From Eledone cirrhosa (lineage: Eukaryota; Mollusca; Cephalopoda; Octopoda; Eledonidae), in assembly GCA_964016885.1 (NCBI GenBank), contig OZ024743.1, positions 15,584,972 through 15,648,971 of the forward strand: 64,000 bases of DNA, read 5' to 3'. The number at the start of each line of letters is the position of its first letter. Positions within the stretch are counted from its first letter, which is position 1. Position numbers and translations under genes: made by a program. Below, piece after piece: positions 54,818 through 64,000 of the stretch. Below the pieces are notes generated by a model. That model made no database searches. It was given only the letters and a program-made list of their open reading frames with translations, and was not told the origin of the DNA.

Positions 54818-54905
54818 GTATGTACGTATACATACATACTTACATTTAAGTACCAGCCGCACTAAGAGTGAGAAATGAAATATCGTTTCATTCTTTTCCA
54901 TATAT
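54818..54905. repeat. Dispersed repeat shared with 2490-2580
   Basis: Second copy of the unknown repeat described at 2490, again ending at (AT)n. Confidence 0.55.
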
Positions 54906-56130
54906 ATATATATTTCAGAAAACTGAAAGGGTCAGTATTTTGTTTGTAAATGTCGTAGATATATTATGTGCTTTAGTTTTATGCTTTATTTGGTTGAATT
55001 GACTGATAAATGTTTGACTATTAATGTTGTTACTATTTATGAATTACAACCTGTTGCTACATGATATTTTGTTGAACTTTAGGTATATATGGGGTTGTTT
55101 ATGTGTTATGTGTTGTGGCCATACTATTCACTCAGATAATTCTTGGTATTTACATACTATGTATAGGCTAGTTATTGGTAGGGTGTGGATTTCAATAGCT
55201 GGAATGTTTTACAGATTTTTATGTTGCATGAGTTTAGTCTCTCTGATCATCTATTTAGGTGTAGTAAAAAATTTCAAAAGCTTCTGTGAGATATAAGCAA
55301 CATGTGTTTCAATCCCCTCTATAAGATTTTGCTGTGGCTAAAATATTCTGTTTCATATCTTAAGGAATGTTTGTGTCCTTCAATTCCTGTAATTAACTTG
55401 AGAGGGAAAGTGTTTTTCTTTTAGACCCATATCTGGAGTTGGATTTTCCTGGATGAAGAGACCTTTGAACTTATACGCAGTGAGGCCTATGTAAGTATTT
55501 TGGGAGTCAACTCTTGTGACTTGTCATTTACATACTACCTCCTTGCTGAGGCAGCTTGAAAGAAAGGACAATTGGCCACATTTATACAGTTATTTTCTGT
55601 AGTTGTGTTTTGGTCTTCTTCATTTTTATTGCTTCTGTTGGAAGAGGCTATATATTGCTCCATATAAATAGATATATATTTCTAACATAGACACAAATCC
55701 AACACTGGGCTCATTAATTTAATAACTGAATCTCTATGCAGTTATTTGATGAGCCAAATAAACAGATATATACTGTTTAAAAAGGCAATATTGCTTTTAA
55801 TCACGGGCTTATTTAAACTTAACAATAATACAAGTTTTAATCCCTTTTCTTTACCTCTTCTTATTCAAACACCTTCCCCTATCTTAACCCCGCTCCTTAT
55901 TAACTAAGTACTTCACTTTAAGAATCTTCCACTCACTTCCTTTATTCCCACCTCTCATACTCTTCCTTCCTAATTATCTATGTAACCCACGTGAGTCCTC
56001 CATCCTCACCTTGCACACCCAACACTTCCCACTTCCCCACTCATCCAATTCCTTCCAGCATCAAAAGGAAGTACCCTCAGGCATCCTCCGTCCTGGTCCA
56101 GCCAAACACATACCAACATACAAAGATAGC
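54906..56130. other. Non-coding DNA, no gene seen
   Basis: A 90-codon frame at 55024-55296 has no motif. The rest shows nothing recognisable. Confidence 0.4.
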
Positions 56131-56139
56131 TGAATGATA

Positions 56140-56560
56140 CCAACCTACTACACTCAACCTATGCCAACATGGAAAGCCAAACATTCCCCACAGTATTCTA
56201 TGATAAAATGGTTGTTTAGATTTGGGAAGAGCATCTGGCTGTAAATGCCAATCCTAAACAAAAACGGAATGTATGAATTAGACGTTGTCTCCTAACTGAC
56301 CATGTTTTAGAGTGAGTCCAGCCTGTAAAGTAGTAGTCACGATGCCACAACAATGGTTCTCAGTACATGCTGTGATGTGGTTCATATTAGGAAGGGCATC
56401 CAACTGTGAAAAAACATTTCAAAAAACAGATTGTATGAGATAGACCTTGTCACCTGACTTGGCTAGCCTCATCACATGACAACACATCTGAATCATACAA
56501 CCATAAAATATAGATACTAAATGGTGATGATAATCATGATGACAATGTACATATATATAC
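56140..56560 (+). repeat. Worn SINE/LINE tails in tandem
   Basis: CCTATGCCAACATGGAAAGC, GGGAAGAGCATCTGGCTGTA and, later, ATTAGGAAGGGCATCCAACT with GATGATAATCATGATGACAA are degraded versions of the 'GGAAGGGCATCCAGCTGTAG ... GATGATG' unit. At least two copies are present. Confidence 0.6.
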
Positions 56561-56685
56561 AGTTACATTTTGAGGAGAAGATCAAAGAATGCAAGCCCAA
56601 TGCTTTAATTGGTAGTTATTTTGATCAACATCAGAAGTATGAAAGTCAGTGTCTAACTTCAACAATACCTCAATATAAAGTATAA

Positions 56686-56733
56686 AGTAGGGTATTCAGT
56701 ATTTAGTATAAAATAAATACTGAATGCCCTACT
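56686..56733. repeat. 48-bp hairpin
   Basis: AGTAGGGTATTCAGTATTTA and TAAATACTGAATGCCCTACT pair with one mismatch around an 8-base loop. Confidence 0.9.
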
Positions 56734-58059
56734 GATTCTGCCCATCCACTATTATAAAATAATTTATAATAATTATATTTGTTACATTTCTGCTTGATAA
56801 GATATTTTATCTTAAACTAAGAATTATTGGTGTATTTTATACCTGTTTGCAACATTTATGGTTCTTTATTTTAATTATAACATATTTCATAATTAATGGT
56901 TATACTTTATCCTATACATTTTTGGAAAATTGAAGTTATAAAATATAGGTTTAATCCAATACAATACAATGTCTACATAATTACAATAATAGTAAAGAAT
57001 AAATACAAAACAGAAAAGAAAATTAATGAGGAACAAAATTAATGCAGTCAAGTTTCTCTATGTGTAAAACACAAGACTAAGGGAGGTAATTAGATGATGT
57101 TTTTATATTATGTGATTAGTTCTGTTTATTTATTTATATATTCATTTATACATATATTCATATTTATATATTTCAATCATGACCCTCCTCTCCTCCCATT
57201 TAAACATACTACAACCACCACCACTGAAGTATCAAATAATAAAACATAACATAAATTAATTTAACATATTAATTTAATATATTTTAACAATATAATATAA
57301 AATGCATTGTGAGACTGCCTTGAGTTTGAAAGAATAATTTCTGTGTCTATATTTTTTCTTTACACCCCGCTCCTATTTTTTCTTATCTAAAATTTCCAAA
57401 CAATTAGTCTTTGTTTTCGGGAATACTTTCAAATTGATTAAATTGATTCTCCACATTCTCCAAGGAATTATTCTAAAACAATCTTTATTTGTTTACTGAG
57501 AAAAGAATTAAAAAATAAGAAAAATGGAATAAAAAATGACAGAGGGAGAAAATAAAAAAAATGGTGTTCAAATTTTTGTGATAAAAAAGATTAAATAAAC
57601 CAGGAATCATCTCTAGCTTTTTCTACTTCTAGATTGATCCGATTTGTAAGTTTGTAAGAAATGATTGTTGTAAGTAGGTTACCACTGTCTACTGCAATCT
57701 AGCAGAGTTATTTGCAGCAAACATCCGATTAAAATGGCATTATGTTACACACAAAACATCGATGCCTATGAATAATGATAAGTGTGGGAAAAGTGGACTT
57801 AGTTCTACAAACAAACTAATTAGATACCATGTCTAATTTTTGTTTTGCTTTTGTTTAATATAAGCCAGTTTACGAAATGATGTTGTAACAATACAAATAA
57901 AGAAAGTAATCAATTTTTAATGCTCCCAAGCAATTTAACCCTGTTCCATTGAGTACATTTTTCTACTCAATAAACAAATGCAAACACATTTTAAATGATT
58001 TGATACTGTCTTTTGAAACTGACTATCATTAGAGCATAGGAGAAAATGACTATTTGTTC
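56734..58059. other. AT-rich DNA, no gene seen
   Basis: No motif is seen. Confidence 0.4.
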
Positions 58060-58160
58060 CAGCTTACTGCAAACTGAATTTAAATGCTCCATGATCAACT
58101 TTGCTTTTCATCTTTTTGTGGTCTGTAAAATAGAACACCAGTTAATAGTGATGGATTAGT
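58060..58160 (+). repeat. Worn SINE fragment
   Basis: GATCAACTTTGCTTTTCATC, TTTTTGTGGTCTGTAAAATA and GAACACCAGTTAATAGTG follow the SINE body order (GTTGACTTTGCCTTTCATCC, GGGGTCGATAAAATAAAGTA, CCAGTAATGC). Confidence 0.5.
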
Positions 58161-60457
58161 GTAATTGTTCAAATATTTAACATGAGACCTTGTGGTGTTT
58201 GTTCTGATTCTTTCGCATTGTGAGTTCTTCAATGGGTGACTAAATACTTTACCAAGTTTAACACCACCATATGGTCACTTTGATACAAGCATCCCAACCA
58301 GTATGAGGATAACTTCCTGTTTTCCTCTCTTCATTATCAGAGTCCATTAAAAATATAAAGGGTTATGGATACCACTCTCATGACTAAACTGTAAAAAAAT
58401 ACCTTTGTTTTCTCTTGTGTTTTATGGTTTTATTTAAATAAATTTTGGTAATTTAGGATTATTGATTTTAAATTTATTTGCTTTGTCTTACATGGGTTCA
58501 ACAATTCTATTAATCAGCATTTCCCAAATGCCTTTTGATCTAAGCCAAAGAGTCATTAAGTTATGAGTTCTATTTCTTATCTAGGATATATTACATCAAA
58601 TCAGAATCCATTACAAATTATTCAACCATTACATCTGTATACTTCAACCCATGTCTTCAGTAGTTAATCTTCTAAACTCAAAAAAATTGAGATTTGTAAA
58701 ACTGACTAAGTATACTGAAATCTTTAATCACTATACATCTTACATATTTATTTCCCATATGTCAATGCATCACACATACATTATTTAATCTGTTTGCCAT
58801 GGAAAATAAGAACACTATAATTGTAACACAGGTAGAATCTCTTGAAATATCTTCCATCCAATTCAAAATATTACCAATATATTATTTTAAAATATTTTTC
58901 CTTCAAATTCCTTCATCTATAGAAGATGAAATAATACAGAAACATATCTGGAGTTAACTCCCATACTAGCCAGAAAATAATGAAATGAACATTAGTTATT
59001 GACTAATAATTTTTTTTTTTTTTGCCACAATTTTAATTAGTATTTTGATATTTCATACCTTAAATACATGCTCACTAACTACACTAATGTTTTTTAAACA
59101 GCCAATTAATGTCTGTGAAATATGTAATGTCAAGTAATGTTATTATCCTACATATGGGCAATCGTTTCTATTTACTCAGCAACTACATCCTCATTACTTC
59201 AGAAAATTGGATGAAGAATGTATATTGCTGATGAATGCAAATAAAATTGAAACATGTCAGGGTTTTTTCCATATATGCTAATAAAAGAAAAATAATATGA
59301 ATCATTTCCATCCTTTTTCCATCTGCTTCTTCCATGCATGCCTGGACTGGGAGGAGACATTTTGTGACTGGTTTTCTATAACCATTCCTGGCACCAACCG
59401 TATTATTGAAATATTATTAGTCATTAACTAATATTCTTATTATCAATTTTTACTTATTTCTAGTTTATTTTTAATCTGTATGCACTAAATATATTAGCAC
59501 TCATGGAAAATGGTTGTTAAATGATGATGATGATGAACTATAATTTTAGTTATTTGTGTTTAGTTAGTTAAGATATGAATAAGAGTTTGTGTAGTTTATT
59601 TTATGTACAGCTTTGCTAGGAAAGATTATATAAACATAAATTGTAAGATCGATCATTTTTTTTTTTTTTCATAAAAAATTCTTTAAGCACGAATCTTTCA
59701 ATTATTTTGATTTGCAGATTTGGAAAATATGGGAATTTAAAAAAATGTCTTATGTTTTTTTTCTTGTTTAAATATCCACGAGGTTCAGTTTAAAGACAAT
59801 CACAATTCAAGAACAGGAGAATACTATAGAAACTCATAATAAAAGACACCTACTTTAAAGACACTGTGTGATATTCATAAGAGTGTTAAAATTCATAACA
59901 CATGGTTCTGCTCTGTTGAGTAGAATTGAATATTATCTACACAGTTTTCTTTTAATGCAATATTTCTTGGACAATCTGATTTCCTCCCATGTCCCATTAA
60001 GGTTGAAAAGACACTGTCATTTAGAATAATGAAAAACTTGCTCATTATAATATGAATGCATAATAGGATTTATAGATTGTTACAAGTGCATGAATCAGAG
60101 ACAGCTAAACTTAACATGGTGTTAGGAAGAAGCGTAATATTACAGTTCACTTTCTATCAAAGAATGTTGTCAGGCCATGAATAACAAGTGCTTAATGAGG
60201 CATTTGAAAGCATTGACTGAGCCAGACAGTCATAGATCAACTAGAAGGTCATTCCAATATATTCACTTATATGAGATACTCCTTCCTCTCTTTCACTCCA
60301 AGCATATCAATTGATATTGCAACAAGGTTTAGTGCAAATGAATTTTAACTATCAAGGTTAAATCAGTGTCAGGTAAAGGTAGTATTTAGAAATCATTATT
60401 AGAGTTTTGAACTATCGATTCTTTCTGACATTTTAGAAGAACTTATGAAGACAGATA
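58161..60457. other. AT-rich DNA, no gene seen
   Basis: Nothing coding is recognisable. A tail-like CATGGAAAATGGTTGTTAAA-TGATGATG stands near 59502-59535. Confidence 0.5.
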
Positions 60458-60473
60458 TTGTAATAATAATAAT

Positions 60474-60661
60474 TGTTTCTACTTTCGGCACAAGGCCAGC
60501 AATTACCCAGTGTATTACTGGTACTTTTTTTATCGACCCCTGTAGGGATGAACGGCAAAGTTAACCTCGGTGCGATTTGAACTCAGAATAGCAAGGGCCG
60601 TAACTCTATATGTCAAAGCATGGCGTCCGACCCTCTACCAATACTGCCAATCCACCACCCT
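60474..60661 (-). mobile_element. tRNA-derived SINE, complete, 16-bp TSD
   Basis: Main SINE family on the minus strand. The exact target duplication TTGTAATAATAATAAT is at 60458-60473 and 60662-60677. The body has small insertions (TAGCAAGGGCCGTAACTCTA). Confidence 0.9.
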
Positions 60662-60924
60662 TTGTAATAATAATAATGATTTTTATAATTATGATTCTTT
60701 CATTATTAGCCACAAGGGCTGAAAAACAGGACAATGTCAATGAGGATTTACATAATAAATCATGTAAACAAAGAAAATAGGTAACAATAAACAATATATT
60801 AAAACAACAGAATTCCTCAATAGGAGGTGCATCAACCAGTTAGATTAGAAACTCCACTGATCTGAAAATATCCTAATCACCAAACGCACCCTAGACATCT
60901 CTGAACTGCCGAGCCTATATACAC

Positions 60925-61113
60925 ATGCTGAAAGTGGGCCATCCTTGCTACATTTACCAAGCTTTTACATTTCATCTCCACCCTCAACTTCCTTTCCAAG
61001 TGGAACTTAAAAAGATAAAGAGGACTTTACTGAAGGGGAAAGTGTCTGTCTTCAGTCATTTCAAATGTGTCCACACCATAATATCTTCCATTACAGCTAC
61101 CAGATGGCAGTAA
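60925..61113 (+). repeat. Dispersed repeat related to 35500-35709
   Basis: The plus-strand translation LKKIKRTLLKGKVSVFSHFK aligns with the minus-strand frame at 35500-35709. Both end in a similar 'FKCxHxI' stretch. Confidence 0.45.
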
Positions 61114-61160
61114 ACTGCCTCCTTTCAATGATCAAAAGAAGTTTGTGTGGGTATTTTTCA

Positions 61161-61512
61161 CAATGGAGGCACACGGCTTAGTGGTTAGAGCATTGGCCTT
61201 GCAATCGAAAGGTTGTGAGTTCAATTCTCAGACCGGGTGATGTGTTGTTGCCTTGAGCAAGACACTTTATTTCACATTGCTCCAGTTTACTCAGCTGTAG
61301 AAATGAGATGATAGGGACTGGGGTCCATATCATTCCACTGCAAAGTGGTCGTGGAGGTGCCACGGCAAAAAAAGCACCCAGCACTCACTGTAAATGAGGT
61401 TGGTGTTAGGAAGGGCATCCAGCTGTAGAAAGCAAGCCAGAATCAGTTCCCGTCCCACCCTTGCAAGCAGGGAAAAGTGGACGTAAAATGATGATGATGA
61501 TGATGATGAGCT
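61161..61512 (+). mobile_element. tRNA-derived SINE, long family with LINE-like GATGATG tail
   Basis: The head is strongly tRNA-like: GGCTTAGTGGTTAGAGC (A box), an anticodon-loop-like CTTGCAA, and GTGAGTTCAATTCTC (B box). The body has TTGCCTTGAGCAAGACACTT and TTGCTCCAGTTTACTCAGCT. The 3' part has GTTAGGAAGGGCATCCAGCT, then AGCAGGGAAAAGTGGACGTA and (ATG)n. The tail is the same as that of the LINE at 8631-9545. It resembles the long cephalopod SINE families with a central conserved domain. Confidence 0.85.
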
Positions 61513-61967
61513 TGCCGTTAACTGGATCAGTCCTACATGTGACAAGTGACCAATGCCCAAATACTGGATGGGTGCATGAAGAATGGTTTTGTTATACTGA
61601 GTTCATTTATGACAGGTCTATCTGACATTACTTCTGTGCCTGTAGACTTTGTCTCGAACCAGCAATGCTGTTCACTTCTCAGTGGTACGAGAGAGTGTGT
61701 CGTTTGTTTTTTTCTGGGATTTTGTATAATACGCCCACCGCTCCAAATCCTCTGCCTAGGGCAATATGAGTTTCGCGTTCCCATCTGCAACCAAAAACCT
61801 TTTCGATCTTGGAATCAGTGGCATGCTCTAACTGGTGTGACTTCACTTCTTTCATATGGTATGTTGCCGTACAAAGTTGCATGTTTTCCAGTACATTGGG
61901 TGGAGATGTGAAGCTGAATATGTGACTGTTCCTCATTAGAATTTGCTTAACATCTCTTATCCCATTT
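61513..61967. other. Unassigned stretch with moderately long open frames
   Basis: The plus strand is open at 61546-61911 and the minus strand at 61936-61679 (IALGRGFGAVGVLYKIPEKN). GC content is higher than average. No family is recognised. Confidence 0.25.
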
Positions 61968-62639
61968 CTATTGACAATTATTCTTTCTGTATATTTGGTT
62001 GTCGAAAGAATAAGCTGATTCTAAGGGATCCTTCTGTGTTGTCTTTGACGTGGTCACACTCTGCTTTGTCGCTGGGCTGGTATGCATGGTTGACAGGTCT
62101 GTATTTATTTTGTTGCTGTTGTTTTTGTTGTTGTTGTTACTCATACTATTATAGTTGTTGTTGCTTCTGTCATTGTTGTCACTCTTGTTGTTGTTCATAT
62201 TCTTATTTGTGTCCCAGTATTTTGTTGTTGTGGTGGTGGTAGAGGAGATATTAGTGCTGTTGCTGTTTTTTATTATATTTGTTGTTTGTTTTGATGCTCT
62301 GTACATCATGGAGGAGGTGGTGGTGGTGGTGTTGGCTTACCATAATGAGGGATATTTATGTTCATATATTTTTATTGTATGAACTTTGTTGCCACTGGAT
62401 TAATTTTTATTGTAGCTGTTGCTGTTGTAATCATTGTTGGTGATGCTGGCGGTGCTGGTAATGTCTGTAGGGTTGACATTGTTAATATTACTCTTCAGAG
62501 TGCCCTCTGAATGGTTGTCATGACGCTCACTTATCTGGAGGAAAATTTTGCCGCTTTGGCTGGATGTGGAGGAGGGCGTAACTTCCAAATTTACAAAATG
62601 AATTATTATTGTGGGTGTAAATTTTAGCTGTAAGTTCAT
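61968..62639 (-). other. Asn/Thr/Ser-rich low-complexity frame around (GTT)n
   Basis: Two segments of one minus-strand frame, 62639-62400 and 62309-61968, are separated by only two stops. They are rich in AAC, ACC and AGT codons that come from (GTT)n and (GGT)n arrays. Triplet repeats keep frames open by chance, so a gene is unlikely, although poly-Asn exons exist in molluscs. Confidence 0.2.
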
Positions 62640-62822
62640 ATATTTGAGCCAAAGGCCAAATATTATGGGGTTGCCTTTTTAGAGGGATGTATGGAGCCCT
62701 ATTAACAGTTTGCAATAAAAAAAAAATATTTCAACAAATTACGTTTCAAACAACTTAAAACAACAAACCTTTTGGAGCTAAATATTACTTGTCTTCACAA
62801 GTCATTTACCAATAAAAATAAT

Positions 62823-62975
62823 AATTGTTTCTACTTTAGGTACAAGCCAGTAATTTGAAAGGGAGAGGAAAGTTGAGTAAATCGACCCCGGTGCATTACT
62901 AGTGCTTTATTCCGTCAACTCTATAAGGATGAAAGACAAAGCTAACCTCGGTGGGATACGAACGCAAGAAGTAAT
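62823..62975 (-). mobile_element. SINE 3' part, divergent subfamily
   Basis: The tail TTGTTTCTACTTTAGGTACA, then an insert GAAAGGGAGAGGAAAGTTGA-GTAAATCGACCCC not found in the other copies, then the body AACTCTATAAGGATGAAAGA. It ends in the B-box region; the tRNA head is missing. Confidence 0.7.
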
Positions 62976-64000
62976 GGGCATTAATTCCAAACAAAAATAT
63001 GTTCCTTTTTCTGAACTTTGTTTTGTAATATATTGTTAAAGAAAATGTTATGCCTGTTGTTATTTTGAAGCATTCAATATTTTTGATGTATTATCGTTCA
63101 TTACAACAAATCATATTTCTCCCTAGCTAAAAATAAATATGTAATTGGCAGCTTTGTTGGTCCCTATTCATTGATATCAATGCTTTGGGGAAATAACTTC
63201 TCTGACATCATTGAATAACAACACATCGACACATGCAATCACATCATATAAGTGTACATTGTGTAGATATCAAATTTTGTATCTGAAATTTATGTCTGTT
63301 TTCTATAAATCTCAGAACTAAAGTCATTAATTATCAATTATTACCATAGAGTAACACTGTATATTATGCCAAAGAGCTAAAAACAATGTACCAGAATGTG
63401 TAGATTATTAGAGTATTGATTGTCTATCCATCATTCATATATATATATATATATGTGTATATGTATATATAATTGAAATTTTATATATTCCTGATTTTAT
63501 TAAATTAAAGCAGGCACTGATATCATTCTAACATAGAATTCACTCTGAAATTCCTAAAACTATATAGAAAAAAAAGTAGTTAAAAAAGTACTATATAAAT
63601 GTTGATTTTTTTCTATTATTTTTGTTGATATATTTATTTTATTTATATATATATATATATATAGGGAACTTTTATGTATTCTTCAATTTAAAAGTCGAAA
63701 TGATTGAAATCATTGTGAAATTTAAAAGTCAGATTTATTTGCACCAGAGCATGAAATAGGAAGAACAAAATAAATAAATGAAGAAAGAAAAAAAAATTAT
63801 AAAAACATTAATAAGATCAGAACAATTAGAAAAAAAAAAGATAAAATACAATTGTGTTTTTCTGTTTTGTATATATGTGTATATATATTGTTTTCAACAT
63901 TTTTTTGTTTTTCTTGTTTCAGTTAAATATAGCAAACCAACTAGAACTAAAACTAAAAATAAGGAACCAATGTTCCTCGCAACTAGACTGGCAGCAACAC
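62976..64000. other. AT-rich DNA to the window edge, no gene seen
   Basis: (AT)n tracts lie at 63439-63470 and 63645-63662. No coding motif is seen. Confidence 0.45.

Noticed and set aside
61161..61235. A possible genuine tRNA gene (TGC anticodon)
   Set aside because: The head is followed by a SINE body and tail, and the acceptor and anticodon stems do not pair well. It is a tRNA-derived SINE.

Overview
The window reads as non-genic DNA from a cephalopod mollusc, most likely an octopus. The basis is pattern recognition: many copies of a tRNA-derived SINE with the head GGCGGTGGATTGGCAGTATC and the tail GCTGGCCTTGTGCC-AAAAGTAGAAA, repeats that end in ...GTTAAACGATGATGATG, long (AT)n and trinucleotide arrays, and LINE reverse-transcriptase families that I associate with cephalopods. 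No database search was possible. I found no intact host protein gene, no structural RNA gene and no CRISPR array. Nearly everything recognisable is mobile-element DNA in different stages of decay.

Layout. 1-1345: 3' end of a LINE, cut by the window edge. 2618-8528: a nearly complete Ty3/gypsy LTR retrotransposon on the minus strand (CsRn1-like features), with a SINE nested in its 3' LTR. 8641-9545: LINE fragment. 9542-10250: a hairpin followed by a long inverted repeat. 12225-14945: a direct duplication flanking a dead DD37D mariner-like transposase. 14949-16937: three SINEs. 17540-18800: a 50-bp minisatellite followed by a reverse-transcriptase fragment. 22311-23760: a (TTC)61 array, a 183-bp palindrome and an 81-95 bp minisatellite. 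25680-27470: a decayed LINE. 27683-28156: a solo LTR-like unit. 30650-31630: a LINE with a PHD-like finger. 35975-37383: two 3' copies of a LINE with a restriction-like-endonuclease C-terminus. 48340-49970: LINE pieces, one with two C2H2 fingers. 51583-53258: two Penelope-like element (PLE) 3' ends facing each other, each with part of a GIY-YIG endonuclease.

The most interesting signal is a set of hammerhead-ribozyme-like motifs (CTGANGA, stem II, GAAA, short stem III, stem I). They lie at 34095-34160 (+), 44838-44902 (+), 45728-45793 (-), 45934-45999 (+), and in weaker form at 51733-51775 (-), 53071-53113 (+) and 13868-13960 (+). Hammerheads are established components of PLEs, and two of these copies sit inside the GIY-YIG PLE dimer. 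The others lie in short repeats that, like the PLE ends, border (AT)n tracts. One pair is built into a head-to-head palindrome, so each transcribed strand would carry a ribozyme. Nothing was folded by software; all pairings were made by eye.
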